A stretch of 6,859 nucleotides of DNA from Thermodesulfobacteriota bacterium (GTDB lineage Bacteria > Desulfobacterota > Dissulfuribacteria > Dissulfuribacterales > UBA3076). The DNA lies in contig QNAY01000069.1 of the NCBI GenBank assembly GCA_003645605.1, positions 1 to 6,859 of the forward strand, written 5' to 3'. How positions within the stretch are numbered: the stretch's first letter is position 1; the number at the start of each line of letters is the position of its first letter. Shown here in pieces: positions 1 through 5,852 of this stretch. The notes beneath the pieces are model-generated. The model had not been told where the DNA came from and ran no database searches. It saw nothing but the letters and a program-made list of their open reading frames with translations. The translations under genes and the position numbers were made by a program.

Positions 1-19
1 GGCATTTAAGATTTCTCCC

Positions 20-104
20 TTCGGTCGAAATGACAATTCGGTCGAAATGACAATTCGGTCGAAATGACAATTCGGTCGAAATGACAATTCGGTCGAAATG
101 ACAA
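20..104. repeat. Five perfect tandem copies of a 17-bp unit
   Basis: The unit TTCGGTCGAAATGACAA occurs five times without a mismatch, at 20-36, 37-53, 54-70, 71-87 and 88-104. There is no spacer between copies, so this is a minisatellite and not a CRISPR array. The sequence just before it (1-19) resembles the rest of a widely dispersed bacterial intergenic repeat whose reverse complement reads TGTCATTTCGACCGAAGGGA; that resemblance is from memory. The minus-strand frame of the cas1 remnant stays open through the array to the window edge because no unit creates a stop. The array lies exactly where cas1 homology ends, so its arrival or expansion may mark a second break in that gene. Confidence 0.95.
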
Positions 105-106
105 TA

Positions 107-591
107 TGGGCGTGAACGCTTACCATAATAAGTAGCCGCGTAGGTATCCAGGAAGATGATATCAATGTTGTGCTCAAGGGCCAGGATCACGTCCTGGCTT
201 GAGATCATGGCCTGGTTGGAGATGATGATGCTTTCGACCTAGCCCATGTTTACCACCTACAAGAATGATTATTAATAATATCAATATGTTGCGTGATATC
301 TATGTTGAATTACGCCGAAGAATTTAGTGAAAATAAATAATTCCGTGTAAAATCAACTACTTGAATTTTTACAGCTAAGCGTAACTATTTGATAATATTA
401 AGATAAATTTTCTTCGGCGTAATTTAACATTTGCTTCATATAAGTTGTTGATATTATAAGATATTCTTTTTACAAGTGGTAAACATAGGCTTTAGGGGAG
501 AAATGTCGAACTGTTTTTCTTTTTGCTTCAGCCGAAAATATCCATCTTTTTGGGTGATAAAGGTGCCTGGCGTGTTTATTACAAGTTGCAT
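107..591 (-). pseudogene. cas1: CRISPR integrase Cas1, N-terminal remnant split by a 251-bp insertion
   Basis: Cas1 is the metal-dependent integrase that, with Cas2, inserts new spacers into CRISPR arrays. Reading leftward from the ATG at 591-589, 34 codons begin MQLVINTPGTFITQKDGYFR and end FDISPLK at 490. This matches the Cas1 N-terminal beta-sandwich domain as I know it. The frame resumes at 238 with VESIIISNQAMISS, followed by LALEHNIDIIFLDTY, the classic Cas1 'ves-iii ... hnIDivFLD' segment. Joining codon 34 to this piece gives the canonical SPLK-VES sequence. In between lies the element at 241-491, whose entry adds 11 foreign codons and a TAA at 456-454. After YYGK the similarity fades into the 17-bp array, so the catalytic alpha-helical domain of a normal ~330-residue Cas1 is absent here; it may lie beyond the left edge. 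No cas2, cas4 or array is seen. The gene cannot make active Cas1 as it stands. Confidence 0.85.
241..491. mobile_element. 251-bp MITE-like element with 82-bp inverted arms, inserted in cas1
   Basis: The element starts AGCCCATGTTTACCAC at 241 and ends with the near-perfect complement GTGGTAAACATAGGCT at 491. The arms 241-322 and 410-491 align without gaps; by hand count about 59 of 82 positions match. Conservation is highest at the outer 16 bp (one mismatch) and the inner 20 bp (303-322 against 410-429, one mismatch, containing TTACGCCGAAGAA). The 87-bp core (323-409) is AT-rich and has no coding capacity. Excising 241-491 rejoins cas1 in frame with no base left over, which fixes the boundaries. 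No target-site duplication is needed, although a 2-bp AG duplication with shifted ends is equally compatible. Nothing in the window encodes a transposase, so it would be mobilised in trans. I do not recognise the parent IS family. Confidence 0.85.
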
Positions 592-655
592 ACGCATTCA
601 CGTCAATAAAATGTATCTGTAAGGGTAGGGGAGGTCGCCTGACAATGTGAAAGAT

Positions 656-684
656 ATTATATGACAGGTTTGGGAAGTAGTCGA
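656..684 (-). promoter_or_regulatory. Candidate sigma-70 promoter of the former cas1 gene
   Basis: On the minus strand TCGACT (684-679, four of six to TTGACA) is followed after 17 bases by a perfect TATAAT (661-656). Transcription would start near 649, giving a leader of about 58 nt before the cas1 ATG at 591. Spacing is ideal, but the region is AT-rich and chance matches are easy. No clear Shine-Dalgarno sequence precedes the cas1 ATG. Confidence 0.4.
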
Positions 685-777
685 GTTAATTCTAGTGTTA
701 GACTCGGAATTTAAAACTGATCTGGAAGGCAGACTTATTCGTGGTGCCGGAGGGTGGTTTGAAGTTTTATCCCATAT

Positions 778-805
778 TTGAATGACAAAATTAGAAGCAT
801 ATACT
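778..805 (+). promoter_or_regulatory. Candidate promoter toward ycaO
   Basis: TTGAAT (778-783, four of six) and TATACT (800-805, five of six) are separated by 16 bases on the plus strand. A start near 812 would leave a leader of about 190 nt before the ycaO ATG, which is long and crosses the GGTTCAG repeat. The call rests on box matching only, in AT-rich DNA. Confidence 0.3.
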
Positions 806-823
806 ATGTTGTAACCGTTCAGT

Positions 824-854
824 GGTTCAGGGTTTAAAGGTTCAGAGGTTTAGA
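824..854. repeat. Imperfect tandem GGTTCAG-type repeat
   Basis: Two adjacent copies read GGTTCAGGGTTTAAA (824-838) and GGTTCAGAGGTTTAGA (839-854). The heptamer AACCGTT lies on both sides, at 813-819 and 854-860. This is simple intergenic repeat DNA of unknown role, likely one of many copies in the genome. Confidence 0.6.
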
Positions 855-1004
855 ACCGTTGATTCGTAAGTTCTAAATGGAGAAGGCATGAGAATAGAAC
901 AACAGAGCAATGATAAATCAACAATCAACAATCCAATTGGGCATGGCACTTGGCCCGAGACCTAACTCGCAAGGTCAACGGAAGAAAGGTAACCCTGAGT
1001 CGAT

Positions 1005-2450
1005 ATGATACACTCTTGCCTTAAACATTATACATTTGGCCAGGACAAGGCATTTATTCCAAAAGAGACTGTGAAGACTGCATTAAATAGGCTGAAACAA
1101 AAAGAATTGTTCAGTTTAAGCACTATTTCACGAATAGACGAACTTGATAAAATAGGTATACCGGCCTTTATTTGTGAGATTGAGTCAAATTTGGGAATAG
1201 GTGAAAGTTGTGGAAAGGGTGTATCTATAGAGCAGGCAAAGGCCAGCGCATTAATGGAGGCTATCGAACGCCATAGTTGCGCGTGGTTTATAAAAGAGAG
1301 AGAGCCTTTTATCATTTCCAGCTATGATAAGTTAAAAGAAAATGCATTAGATCCATTAAGCTTGCTTTTATCTTTACCTTCTATTTATCAAACAGATGAG
1401 ATATTAGAAGATTTAAAAAAAGTACCTCTTCCCTGGATAAAATCTTTCTCTTTAACGCATAACAAACCCATTCTTTTTCCGCTACATTGGTTTTATCTTA
1501 TCTATGGCACTACAGGATTTGCTAGTGGAAATACAATACAAGAGGCAATACTTCAGGCAATAGGAGAGGTAATAGAAAGGCATAATATTTCAAGAGTAAT
1601 AGAAGGGAAGTTGTCTACACCTTCTCTTGATATATCTTCTATTAATTATCATATCGCAAAGTCATTGATAAATAAATTTTTTGACGCAGGTATTGAACTA
1701 TATATCAAGGATTTTTCCTTAGGATTAAATATACCAACTGTAAGTGTCCTTGCTTATGATTCAAATCCACCAACAAATACAGTCAGGATATATAACGCGG
1801 CAGGCGCACATCTGAATCGTGATTTTGCCTTAATTCGTGCCCTGACTGAGGTGGCTCAACATAGAGCACAGATTATTTATAAAGAAAATAAACATAAAAA
1901 GCCGGGGGGACCTACTTATTGTTTTCCATATTTTAAGACTTTAGAGGATGCTTTATATTTAATAGAAAACAAAGAAACTATCCCTTTTAATAAGATATCT
2001 ACTTACAAACATGAAGATTTTAGTGTAGAAATAGAGAAGGCGGTAAATCTAATTAAACAGGATAATCTGGAAGTAATTGTAACTAATACGACTTATCCTG
2101 AATTTCAAATACCGGCAGTAGCAGTTACAATCCCCGGGGCAAGGCTTAATCGTCCCAGCACAAGGCTCAATCCTTATTTTTATATGGCAAAGATATGCAT
2201 GGATTTAGGAAATCATAAGGATGCCATTGGGTATTTTAAAAAAACTATAGAAATTGATCCTCAATATAGAGATATTCCCCAGATTTCATGTGATATAGCC
2301 ATTTGTTATAAGAGCCTAAAGATGTATCAGCAATCAAAAGAGTATTTTGAAAAAACTCTAAATCTATCACCCAAATTAGTCTTTTCAAAGAAATTCATAG
2401 GTGATTTCACGGAAGTAATAAAGCTTTCAGAACCTAAATCGAGCGATTAG
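1005..2450 (+). CDS. YcaO-family cyclodehydratase-like protein with C-terminal TPR repeats
   Basis: YcaO enzymes use ATP to activate a peptide backbone amide, making azolines, thioamides or amidines in RiPPs or in proteins such as methyl-CoM reductase. The core spans about residues 50-380. The ATP/Mg motifs are visible: SALMEAIERH (81-90), EAILQAIGEVIERH (180-193) and RALTEVAQHR (278-287). It ends at the usual IPxVxVxIPG-like strand (369-379). Residues ~388-456 hold two TPR-like helical repeats (AIGYFKKTIEIDP and SKEYFEKTLNLSP), a likely partner- or substrate-binding tail. The proline-rich C-terminus of azoline-forming YcaOs is absent. No TfuA, dehydrogenase, E1-like partner or clear precursor peptide is nearby, so the substrate is unknown. 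The ATG is the first after an in-frame TGA at 996-998; the nearest purine run (AAAGG, 985-989) lies 15 nt upstream, so initiation looks weak. The gene is much more AT-rich than kamA and rtcB, suggesting horizontal acquisition. Family confidence is high; the reaction is uncertain. Confidence 0.9.
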   Translation: MIHSCLKHYTFGQDKAFIPKETVKTALNRLKQKELFSLSTISRIDELDKIGIPAFICEIESNLGIGESCGKGVSIEQAKASALMEAIERHSCAWFIKEREPFIISSYDKLKENALDPLSLLLSLPSIYQTDEILEDLKKVPLPWIKSFSLTHNKPILFPLHWFYLIYGTTGFASGNTIQEAILQAIGEVIERHNISRVIEGKLSTPSLDISSINYHIAKSLINKFFDAGIELYIKDFSLGLNIPTVSVLAYDSNPPTNTVRIYNAAGAHLNRDFALIRALTEVAQHRAQIIYKENKHKKPGGPTYCFPYFKTLEDALYLIENKETIPFNKISTYKHEDFSVEIEKAVNLIKQDNLEVIVTNTTYPEFQIPAVAVTIPGARLNRPSTRLNPYFYMAKICMDLGNHKDAIGYFKKTIEIDPQYRDIPQISCDIAICYKSLKMYQQSKEYFEKTLNLSPKLVFSKKFIGDFTEVIKLSEPKSSD

Positions 2451-2499
2451 CCATTAGCTTAATGATTACAGGATGTTTTGCTATTACAAACTTTCACAC

Positions 2500-2542
2500 T
2501 GTTGAATGCCGCTTCGCTGCCTCCCTTGGTGGGGATTCAACA
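2500..2542 (+). other. Hairpin in the ycaO-kamA spacer
   Basis: TGTTGAAT (2500-2507) pairs perfectly with ATTCAACA (2535-2542). The 27-base loop has a smaller possible inner pairing of CCTCC with GGTGG. No T-run follows directly, so a classical terminator is doubtful. A second weak hairpin, AAACCCA with TGGGTGTTT (about 2547-2563), follows. Either could attenuate ycaO read-through into kamA. The remainder of the 180-bp spacer shows nothing I recognise apart from the repeat at 2593-2617. Confidence 0.4.
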
Positions 2543-2592
2543 GGGTAAACCCATTGGGTGTTTCTAAGTAACGTAATGCCTTGATTTTTCAA

Positions 2593-2617
2593 AGCTAAAC
2601 GCTAACAGCTAAACGCT
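2593..2617. repeat. Short direct repeat AGCTAAACGCT just before kamA
   Basis: AGCTAAACGCT occurs at 2593-2603 and again at 2607-2617, a 14-base period. The last copy ends 13 bases before the kamA ATG. Strings of this kind are common noncoding repeats in repeat-rich anaerobe genomes (from memory). A role as a regulator binding site is possible but nothing else supports it. Confidence 0.5.
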
Positions 2618-2630
2618 CAACTTAGTTAGA

Positions 2631-3767
2631 ATGATGATTCCACTGAAAAAACCCAAGGATGAAACAAGGCAGTGGTCTGATTGGCGCCGGCAGTTTTCCA
2701 ATCGGATTAAGGGACTTGATGCACTGTCAGGGTTGTTGCAACTCACGTCCTCTGAGAAAGAGATTTGTAGAGATGTCATAGCACAATACAGGTATGCCGT
2801 TACGCCATATTATCTGTCCCTGATCGACTGGTCGGATCCCGATGATCCTATCAGGAAGCAGTGTATTCCTGATCCCAGGGAGATAAGTTTTTCACTTCCT
2901 GGTTCAGAAAAAGACCCCTTGGCCGAACGGGCGCACATGCCGGTCCCCGGTTTGATTCACAGATATCCTGACCGTGTACTGGCAATGGTAACCGGCACAT
3001 GTGCTGTGTACTGCCGTCATTGCAACAGGAAACGTACATGGAAAAATCCGGAGGCCGACAGTACAAAAGAGGCCCTTTATCGTATGGTGGACTATGTTGC
3101 AGGCAGCCACCGTGTCCGTGAAGTCATAGTCTCCGGAGGAGATCCCCTCACAATGCAACCGAGGCTGCTGGATGAGTTTTTAAAGGCATTTAGGGAAATA
3201 CCTCATGTGGAGGTGTTGCGTATTGGTACCAGAATTCCTGTAGTGCTTCCCATGCGCATAACCGACGATTTGTGTCAAATGCTGGCCGGACATCGTCCCC
3301 TCTGGATAAATACTCATTTCAATCATCCAAGAGAGATTACACATGAGTCCACGGAGGCGTGCGAAAGGCTTCTTAAGGCAGGGATACCAGTGTCTAATCA
3401 GACCGTGCTGCTGAAAGGGGTCAATGATTCCCTGGAAGTTATTCGAGACCTGTGCCGCAGTCTTCAGAGGATCATGGTAAGACCTTACTATCTTTTCTAT
3501 TGTGATGCTGTGCAGGGGACAGATCACTTTCGTACAGATATCAGAAAGGGTGTGGAAATTATTCAGGGACTGTGGGGCAAAATAGGTGGTCTGTGTATTC
3601 CAAACTATGTTGTGGATCTTCCTGGTGGTGGAGGGAAGGCCCTGATGATACCTTCATTTTTGCTTGAATTCGGCAAAAATGAGGCAATGTTTCGTACCTT
3701 TGAAGGAAAAATAGTGCGGTATCCGTGTCCTGAAGGGGCGGACGCTGGAAAGTTACTCAACCCTTGA
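2631..3767 (+). CDS. kamA: Lysine 2,3-aminomutase-like radical SAM/PLP enzyme (KamA family)
   Basis: KamA interconverts L-lysine and L-beta-lysine in the cytoplasm, using a [4Fe-4S] cluster, S-adenosylmethionine and PLP. Beta-lysine feeds lysine fermentation or acetyl-beta-lysine osmolyte synthesis. Visible signatures are the radical SAM triad C124-x3-C128-x2-C131, SGGDPL (168-173), the PLP lysine K336 in PGGGGK, and D292 and D329. The two aspartates match the D293/D330 that hold the lysine side chain in the Clostridium subterminale enzyme, which favours a lysine substrate over glutamate. At 378 residues it is shorter than the clostridial enzyme (about 416). It has S267 where that enzyme has a zinc-ligand cysteine, and it lacks the C-terminal CxCxxC, so the structural zinc site is probably lost. 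EpmB is an alternative but lacks PGGGGK. Two ATGs stand in tandem (2631, 2634) and neither has a good Shine-Dalgarno. No acetyltransferase (ablB) or kamD/E neighbour is present, so the pathway is unresolved. The 3' end overlaps rtcB tail-to-tail by 11 bp. Confidence 0.88.
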   Translation: MMIPLKKPKDETRQWSDWRRQFSNRIKGLDALSGLLQLTSSEKEICRDVIAQYRYAVTPYYLSLIDWSDPDDPIRKQCIPDPREISFSLPGSEKDPLAERAHMPVPGLIHRYPDRVLAMVTGTCAVYCRHCNRKRTWKNPEADSTKEALYRMVDYVAGSHRVREVIVSGGDPLTMQPRLLDEFLKAFREIPHVEVLRIGTRIPVVLPMRITDDLCQMLAGHRPLWINTHFNHPREITHESTEACERLLKAGIPVSNQTVLLKGVNDSLEVIRDLCRSLQRIMVRPYYLFYCDAVQGTDHFRTDIRKGVEIIQGLWGKIGGLCIPNYVVDLPGGGGKALMIPSFLLEFGKNEAMFRTFEGKIVRYPCPEGADAGKLLNP

Positions 3768-5190
3768 TGCAGGCCATTGGTCTCAGCTTTGCCACTTTTC
3801 TTGCAAGTCCTGCCCTGTGTGTGGAATCTACTACCCTTGTAACATCCTTGTATGCTTCAGGCGCCTCTTCTGCCGCACCACGGTAACTCGCTGCCCGTAT
3901 GAGGATACCCCTGTGGGCCAGTTCGGCAATTATCTTCCGGCCTTTCCAGCGTTTCAGTGCAGCCCTTCGACTCATTGAACGGCCTGCGCCGTGGCATGCA
4001 GAACCCCAGGTCAGGGTTTCCCCGGTTTCCTGACCTACAAGAATATAGGAACAGGTCCCCATGGTCCCGCCTATGAGCACAGGTTGACCGACGTTTTTAA
4101 ATGCTTCGGGTATCTCATCAGGTCTGCCTGGACCAAAGGCCCTGGTAGCCCCTTTCCTATGGACATAAAGGCGTTTCACCTCGCCGTTTACCCTGTGTTC
4201 TTCGATTTTGCACGTATTGTGGCTGACATCATAAAGATTTTTCACTGTAGCCTTTGGAAATATTTCATGGAAAACCTGGCGGGTAAGATGAGTAATTACC
4301 TGCCGATTGGCAAGTGCACAGTTTACCCCACAGACCATGGCCTTGTAGTATCTTTCTCCTTCAGGAGATTTTATTGGGGCGCACACAAGCTCCCTTTCTT
4401 TTATTGGGATTTGATACTTCTTGCCGGCCTTGCCAAGTACCTGAAGGTAATCAGTGCCGATCTGATGCCCAAGCGCCCTGGAGCCGCAGTGGATTGCCAC
4501 TATTACATCTCCTTGTTTCAAACCCAAGGTCTTGGCCGAGGGCTGGTGAAAAATCTCTTCCACATACTGTATTTCCAGATAATGGTTTCCTGAACCAAGG
4601 GTCCCAACTTGACGATACTGGCGGCGTTTGGCAATGTCTGAGACACAAGAGGGGTCAGCCCCTTCCAGTCTTCCTTGCTCTTCCGTATGGGCCAGATCTT
4701 CTGGAAGCCCGTAACCCATCTCCACTGCCCATTGGGCGCCTCCTGTGAGAACATCGTCCAGTTCGGCAGGTTTAAGCCTTATTTTGCCTTCAGAGCCCAC
4801 CCCGGATGGAACAACCTGGAAGAGTCGATCAATCAGAAATTCAAGAAGGGGCAGGACATCGTCTCGCGTGAGACCGGTCAGCAGGTTCCTGACCCCGCAG
4901 GAAATATCATAGCCTACTCCGCCTACGGAGATAATACCGCCGTCATCCGGATCAAAGGCAGCGACTCCGCCAATGGGAAAACCATAGCCCCAATGGGCAT
5001 CAGGCATGGCAATGGCAGCCTTCACAATCCCCGGCAATGAGGCCACGTTGCTGAGTTGTTCGCGGACCTTTTCATCCATATCAGAGACCAGGTCCTCACT
5101 GGCAAAGACAAGGGCGGGCACCCTCATGTCCTTGTCCCTGGGGATCTCCCACTGATACTTTCCGAGTCGTTTTAGCTGTTTAAGCTCCAT
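3757..5190 (-). CDS. rtcB: RNA-splicing ligase RtcB
   Basis: RtcB joins RNA 2',3'-cyclic phosphate (or 3'-phosphate) ends to 5'-OH ends, using GTP and Mn2+ through a covalent His-GMP intermediate. It acts in tRNA splicing in archaea and in RNA repair in bacteria. The 477-residue length matches the family (about 480). All active-site residues are visible: D95 and C98 in YDISCG, H203 in GSGNH, H234 in AIHCGSR, H324 in YDVSH, and the guanylylated H400 in ACHGAGRSMSRR. These align with D95, C98, H203, H234, H329 and H404 of the Pyrococcus horikoshii enzyme. The PDAHWGYGFPIGG block (63-75) is also canonical. The ATG at 5190 has a GAGGTG ribosome site a few bases upstream, and the gene starts 16 bases after the archease stop. 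That pairing implies multiple-turnover ligase activity. No rtcA or rtcR is in view, so stress control as in Escherichia coli is not indicated here. Confidence 0.97.
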   Translation of the reverse strand: MELKQLKRLGKYQWEIPRDKDMRVPALVFASEDLVSDMDEKVREQLSNVASLPGIVKAAIAMPDAHWGYGFPIGGVAAFDPDDGGIISVGGVGYDISCGVRNLLTGLTRDDVLPLLEFLIDRLFQVVPSGVGSEGKIRLKPAELDDVLTGGAQWAVEMGYGLPEDLAHTEEQGRLEGADPSCVSDIAKRRQYRQVGTLGSGNHYLEIQYVEEIFHQPSAKTLGLKQGDVIVAIHCGSRALGHQIGTDYLQVLGKAGKKYQIPIKERELVCAPIKSPEGERYYKAMVCGVNCALANRQVITHLTRQVFHEIFPKATVKNLYDVSHNTCKIEEHRVNGEVKRLYVHRKGATRAFGPGRPDEIPEAFKNVGQPVLIGGTMGTCSYILVGQETGETLTWGSACHGAGRSMSRRAALKRWKGRKIIAELAHRGILIRAASYRGAAEEAPEAYKDVTRVVDSTHRAGLARKVAKLRPMACIKG

Positions 5191-5206
5191 TATTCACCTC
5201 ATGGGT

Positions 5207-5626
5207 TCACACATCCACAACACACTGGGCGATCCACCAGCCTCCATCTTGCCTGACTGCGAGTTCGGTGAAAGTTGCTCCTTTGACTTCTACCCCTCGC
5301 TGGTGCCTTGAGAAATCAATGGGTTCTCCCATTGCTGTTCCTGTAAGTCTAAGGTCCTGTATTTTTACTTTGAAGTCGCTAAATATCAACCTTTGTATAT
5401 CAGATTCAGCCAAAAGGGAATTGAGCCAGGCAACAAACAGACCCTCCAGATCAAAGGACCCGCAGGAAATTGTGACTGATTTCTCAGGGATGACTGTATC
5501 AAGGTCTTCCACCAAGAGCGAAAACATTGACTTCGCACCATTTTCAAAGGCCTCTGACAATGTCTTGCCTCTACCCCTGATCCCTATGTCAGCACCGTGA
5601 TCAAAGGTTTCAAAGAATGCTGTCAT
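5207..5626 (-). CDS. Archease, RtcB activator
   Basis: Archease is a small metal-binding protein that speeds RtcB guanylylation and lets the ligase turn over many times; it can also widen its nucleotide use. The 139 residues match the family in length. The N-terminal FDHGADIGIRGRG (8-20) carries the conserved DHxAD metal motif. It is followed by the usual 'leeAFe-ga-amf' helix (23-38), the LEGLFVAWLNSLL helix (60-72), GEPIDFSRH (100-108), the EVKGATF signature (113-119) and the conserved C-terminal DV, whose aspartate is a metal ligand in the family. The start lies inside the end of the upstream pnuC-like gene (17-bp overlap) and its ribosome site would be the GTGGGG there, pointing to translational coupling. 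rtcB follows after 16 bases, so the two proteins are almost certainly co-expressed. Confidence 0.95.
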   Translation of the reverse strand: MTAFFETFDHGADIGIRGRGKTLSEAFENGAKSMFSLLVEDLDTVIPEKSVTISCGSFDLEGLFVAWLNSLLAESDIQRLIFSDFKVKIQDLRLTGTAMGEPIDFSRHQRGVEVKGATFTELAVRQDGGWWIAQCVVDV

Positions 5627-5852
5627 GTCTGCCCCACTTTTTGCGTCCCCATTCTATCCATCCCCAGATAGAAAGCCCGGTGAAGACTATAAACAGGGTC
5701 GCCTGCGCATAAATTTCGTGATAGATATTCACGATTATCCAGCCGATGTTTGCTAGTGTATAGACTGCAAAACCGGAACGTTTTTTTCTTATGTTCAGTA
5801 TTGCCCCTATTATACTGAGAGCGGTTAGTGTCCAGGGAAAAATATGATTCAT
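5610..5852 (-). CDS. Small PnuC-like integral membrane protein
   Basis: This 80-residue protein has three probable membrane segments: about residues 5-21, 28-47 (AVYTLANIGWIIVNIY) and 50-69 (ATLFIVFTGLSIWGWIEWG). The LNIRKKRSGF link and the closing WGWIEWG resemble conserved stretches of PnuC nicotinamide riboside/NMN carriers, which are about three times longer. Short PnuC-like proteins of this size exist and are often annotated as nicotinamide mononucleotide transporters. Whether they oligomerise or transport anything is not established to my knowledge. The ATG is preceded by a palindromic repeat (5852-5977). The only SD-like sequence, GGAG at 5869-5872, lies in that repeat's terminus about 16 bases upstream. 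An in-frame TAA 24 nt above the ATG rules out a longer form. It overlaps archease by 17 bp, so it belongs to the RNA-repair operon by position. Confidence 0.75.
   Translation of the reverse strand: MNHIFPWTLTALSIIGAILNIRKKRSGFAVYTLANIGWIIVNIYHEIYAQATLFIVFTGLSIWGWIEWGRKKWGRHDSIL

Larger units (their letters stand above)
592..1004. other. Gene-free spacer between cas1 remnant and ycaO
   Basis: I see no convincing gene in these 413 bases. The stretch holds the candidate cas1 promoter, a possible promoter facing ycaO, an imperfect tandem GGTTCAG repeat (824-854) flanked by two AACCGTT copies (813-819 and 854-860), and a low-complexity ATCAACAATCAACAATCC run (917-934). Such runs are typical of noncoding DNA in repeat-rich anaerobe genomes. 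The only short ORF with a positional argument is at 910-1008 and is treated as a finding rather than a gene. Confidence 0.7.

Noticed and set aside
20..104. The tandem repeat as a CRISPR array next to cas1
   Set aside because: Copies are 17 bp and directly abutting, with no unique spacers between them, so it is a minisatellite.
503..622. A 39-codon plus-strand ORF with a good AGGGGAG ribosome site
   Set aside because: It lies exactly antisense to the cas1 N-terminal codons. The purine-rich site is the complement of the Ser-Pro-Leu codons, and the minus-strand reading matches a known family.
661..714. A 17-codon ORF starting MTGLGSSR as a possible small peptide gene
   Set aside because: It is very short, lacks a convincing ribosome site and shows no family features; such ORFs are expected by chance.
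605..760. An open minus-strand frame upstream of cas1, ending PYPYRYILLT, as the end of another cas gene
   Set aside because: The residues beyond the last few do not resemble Cas4, Cas6 or any Cas protein I know, and there is no start or ribosome site to support it.
1028..1315. A 95-codon minus-strand ORF inside ycaO
   Set aside because: It is a shadow frame of the clearly supported YcaO coding sequence.
2500..2542. The spacer hairpin as a definite ycaO terminator
   Set aside because: The stem is only 8 bp around a long loop and no T-run follows, so it is kept only as a hairpin.
3991..5040. Long plus-strand ORFs of 121-200 codons opposite rtcB
   Set aside because: They are antisense shadows of rtcB, whose active-site residues are all in place on the minus strand, and their translations have no recognisable domain.
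5268..5600. A 110-codon plus-strand ORF opposite archease
   Set aside because: It is antisense to archease, which has all family motifs; the ORF itself looks random.
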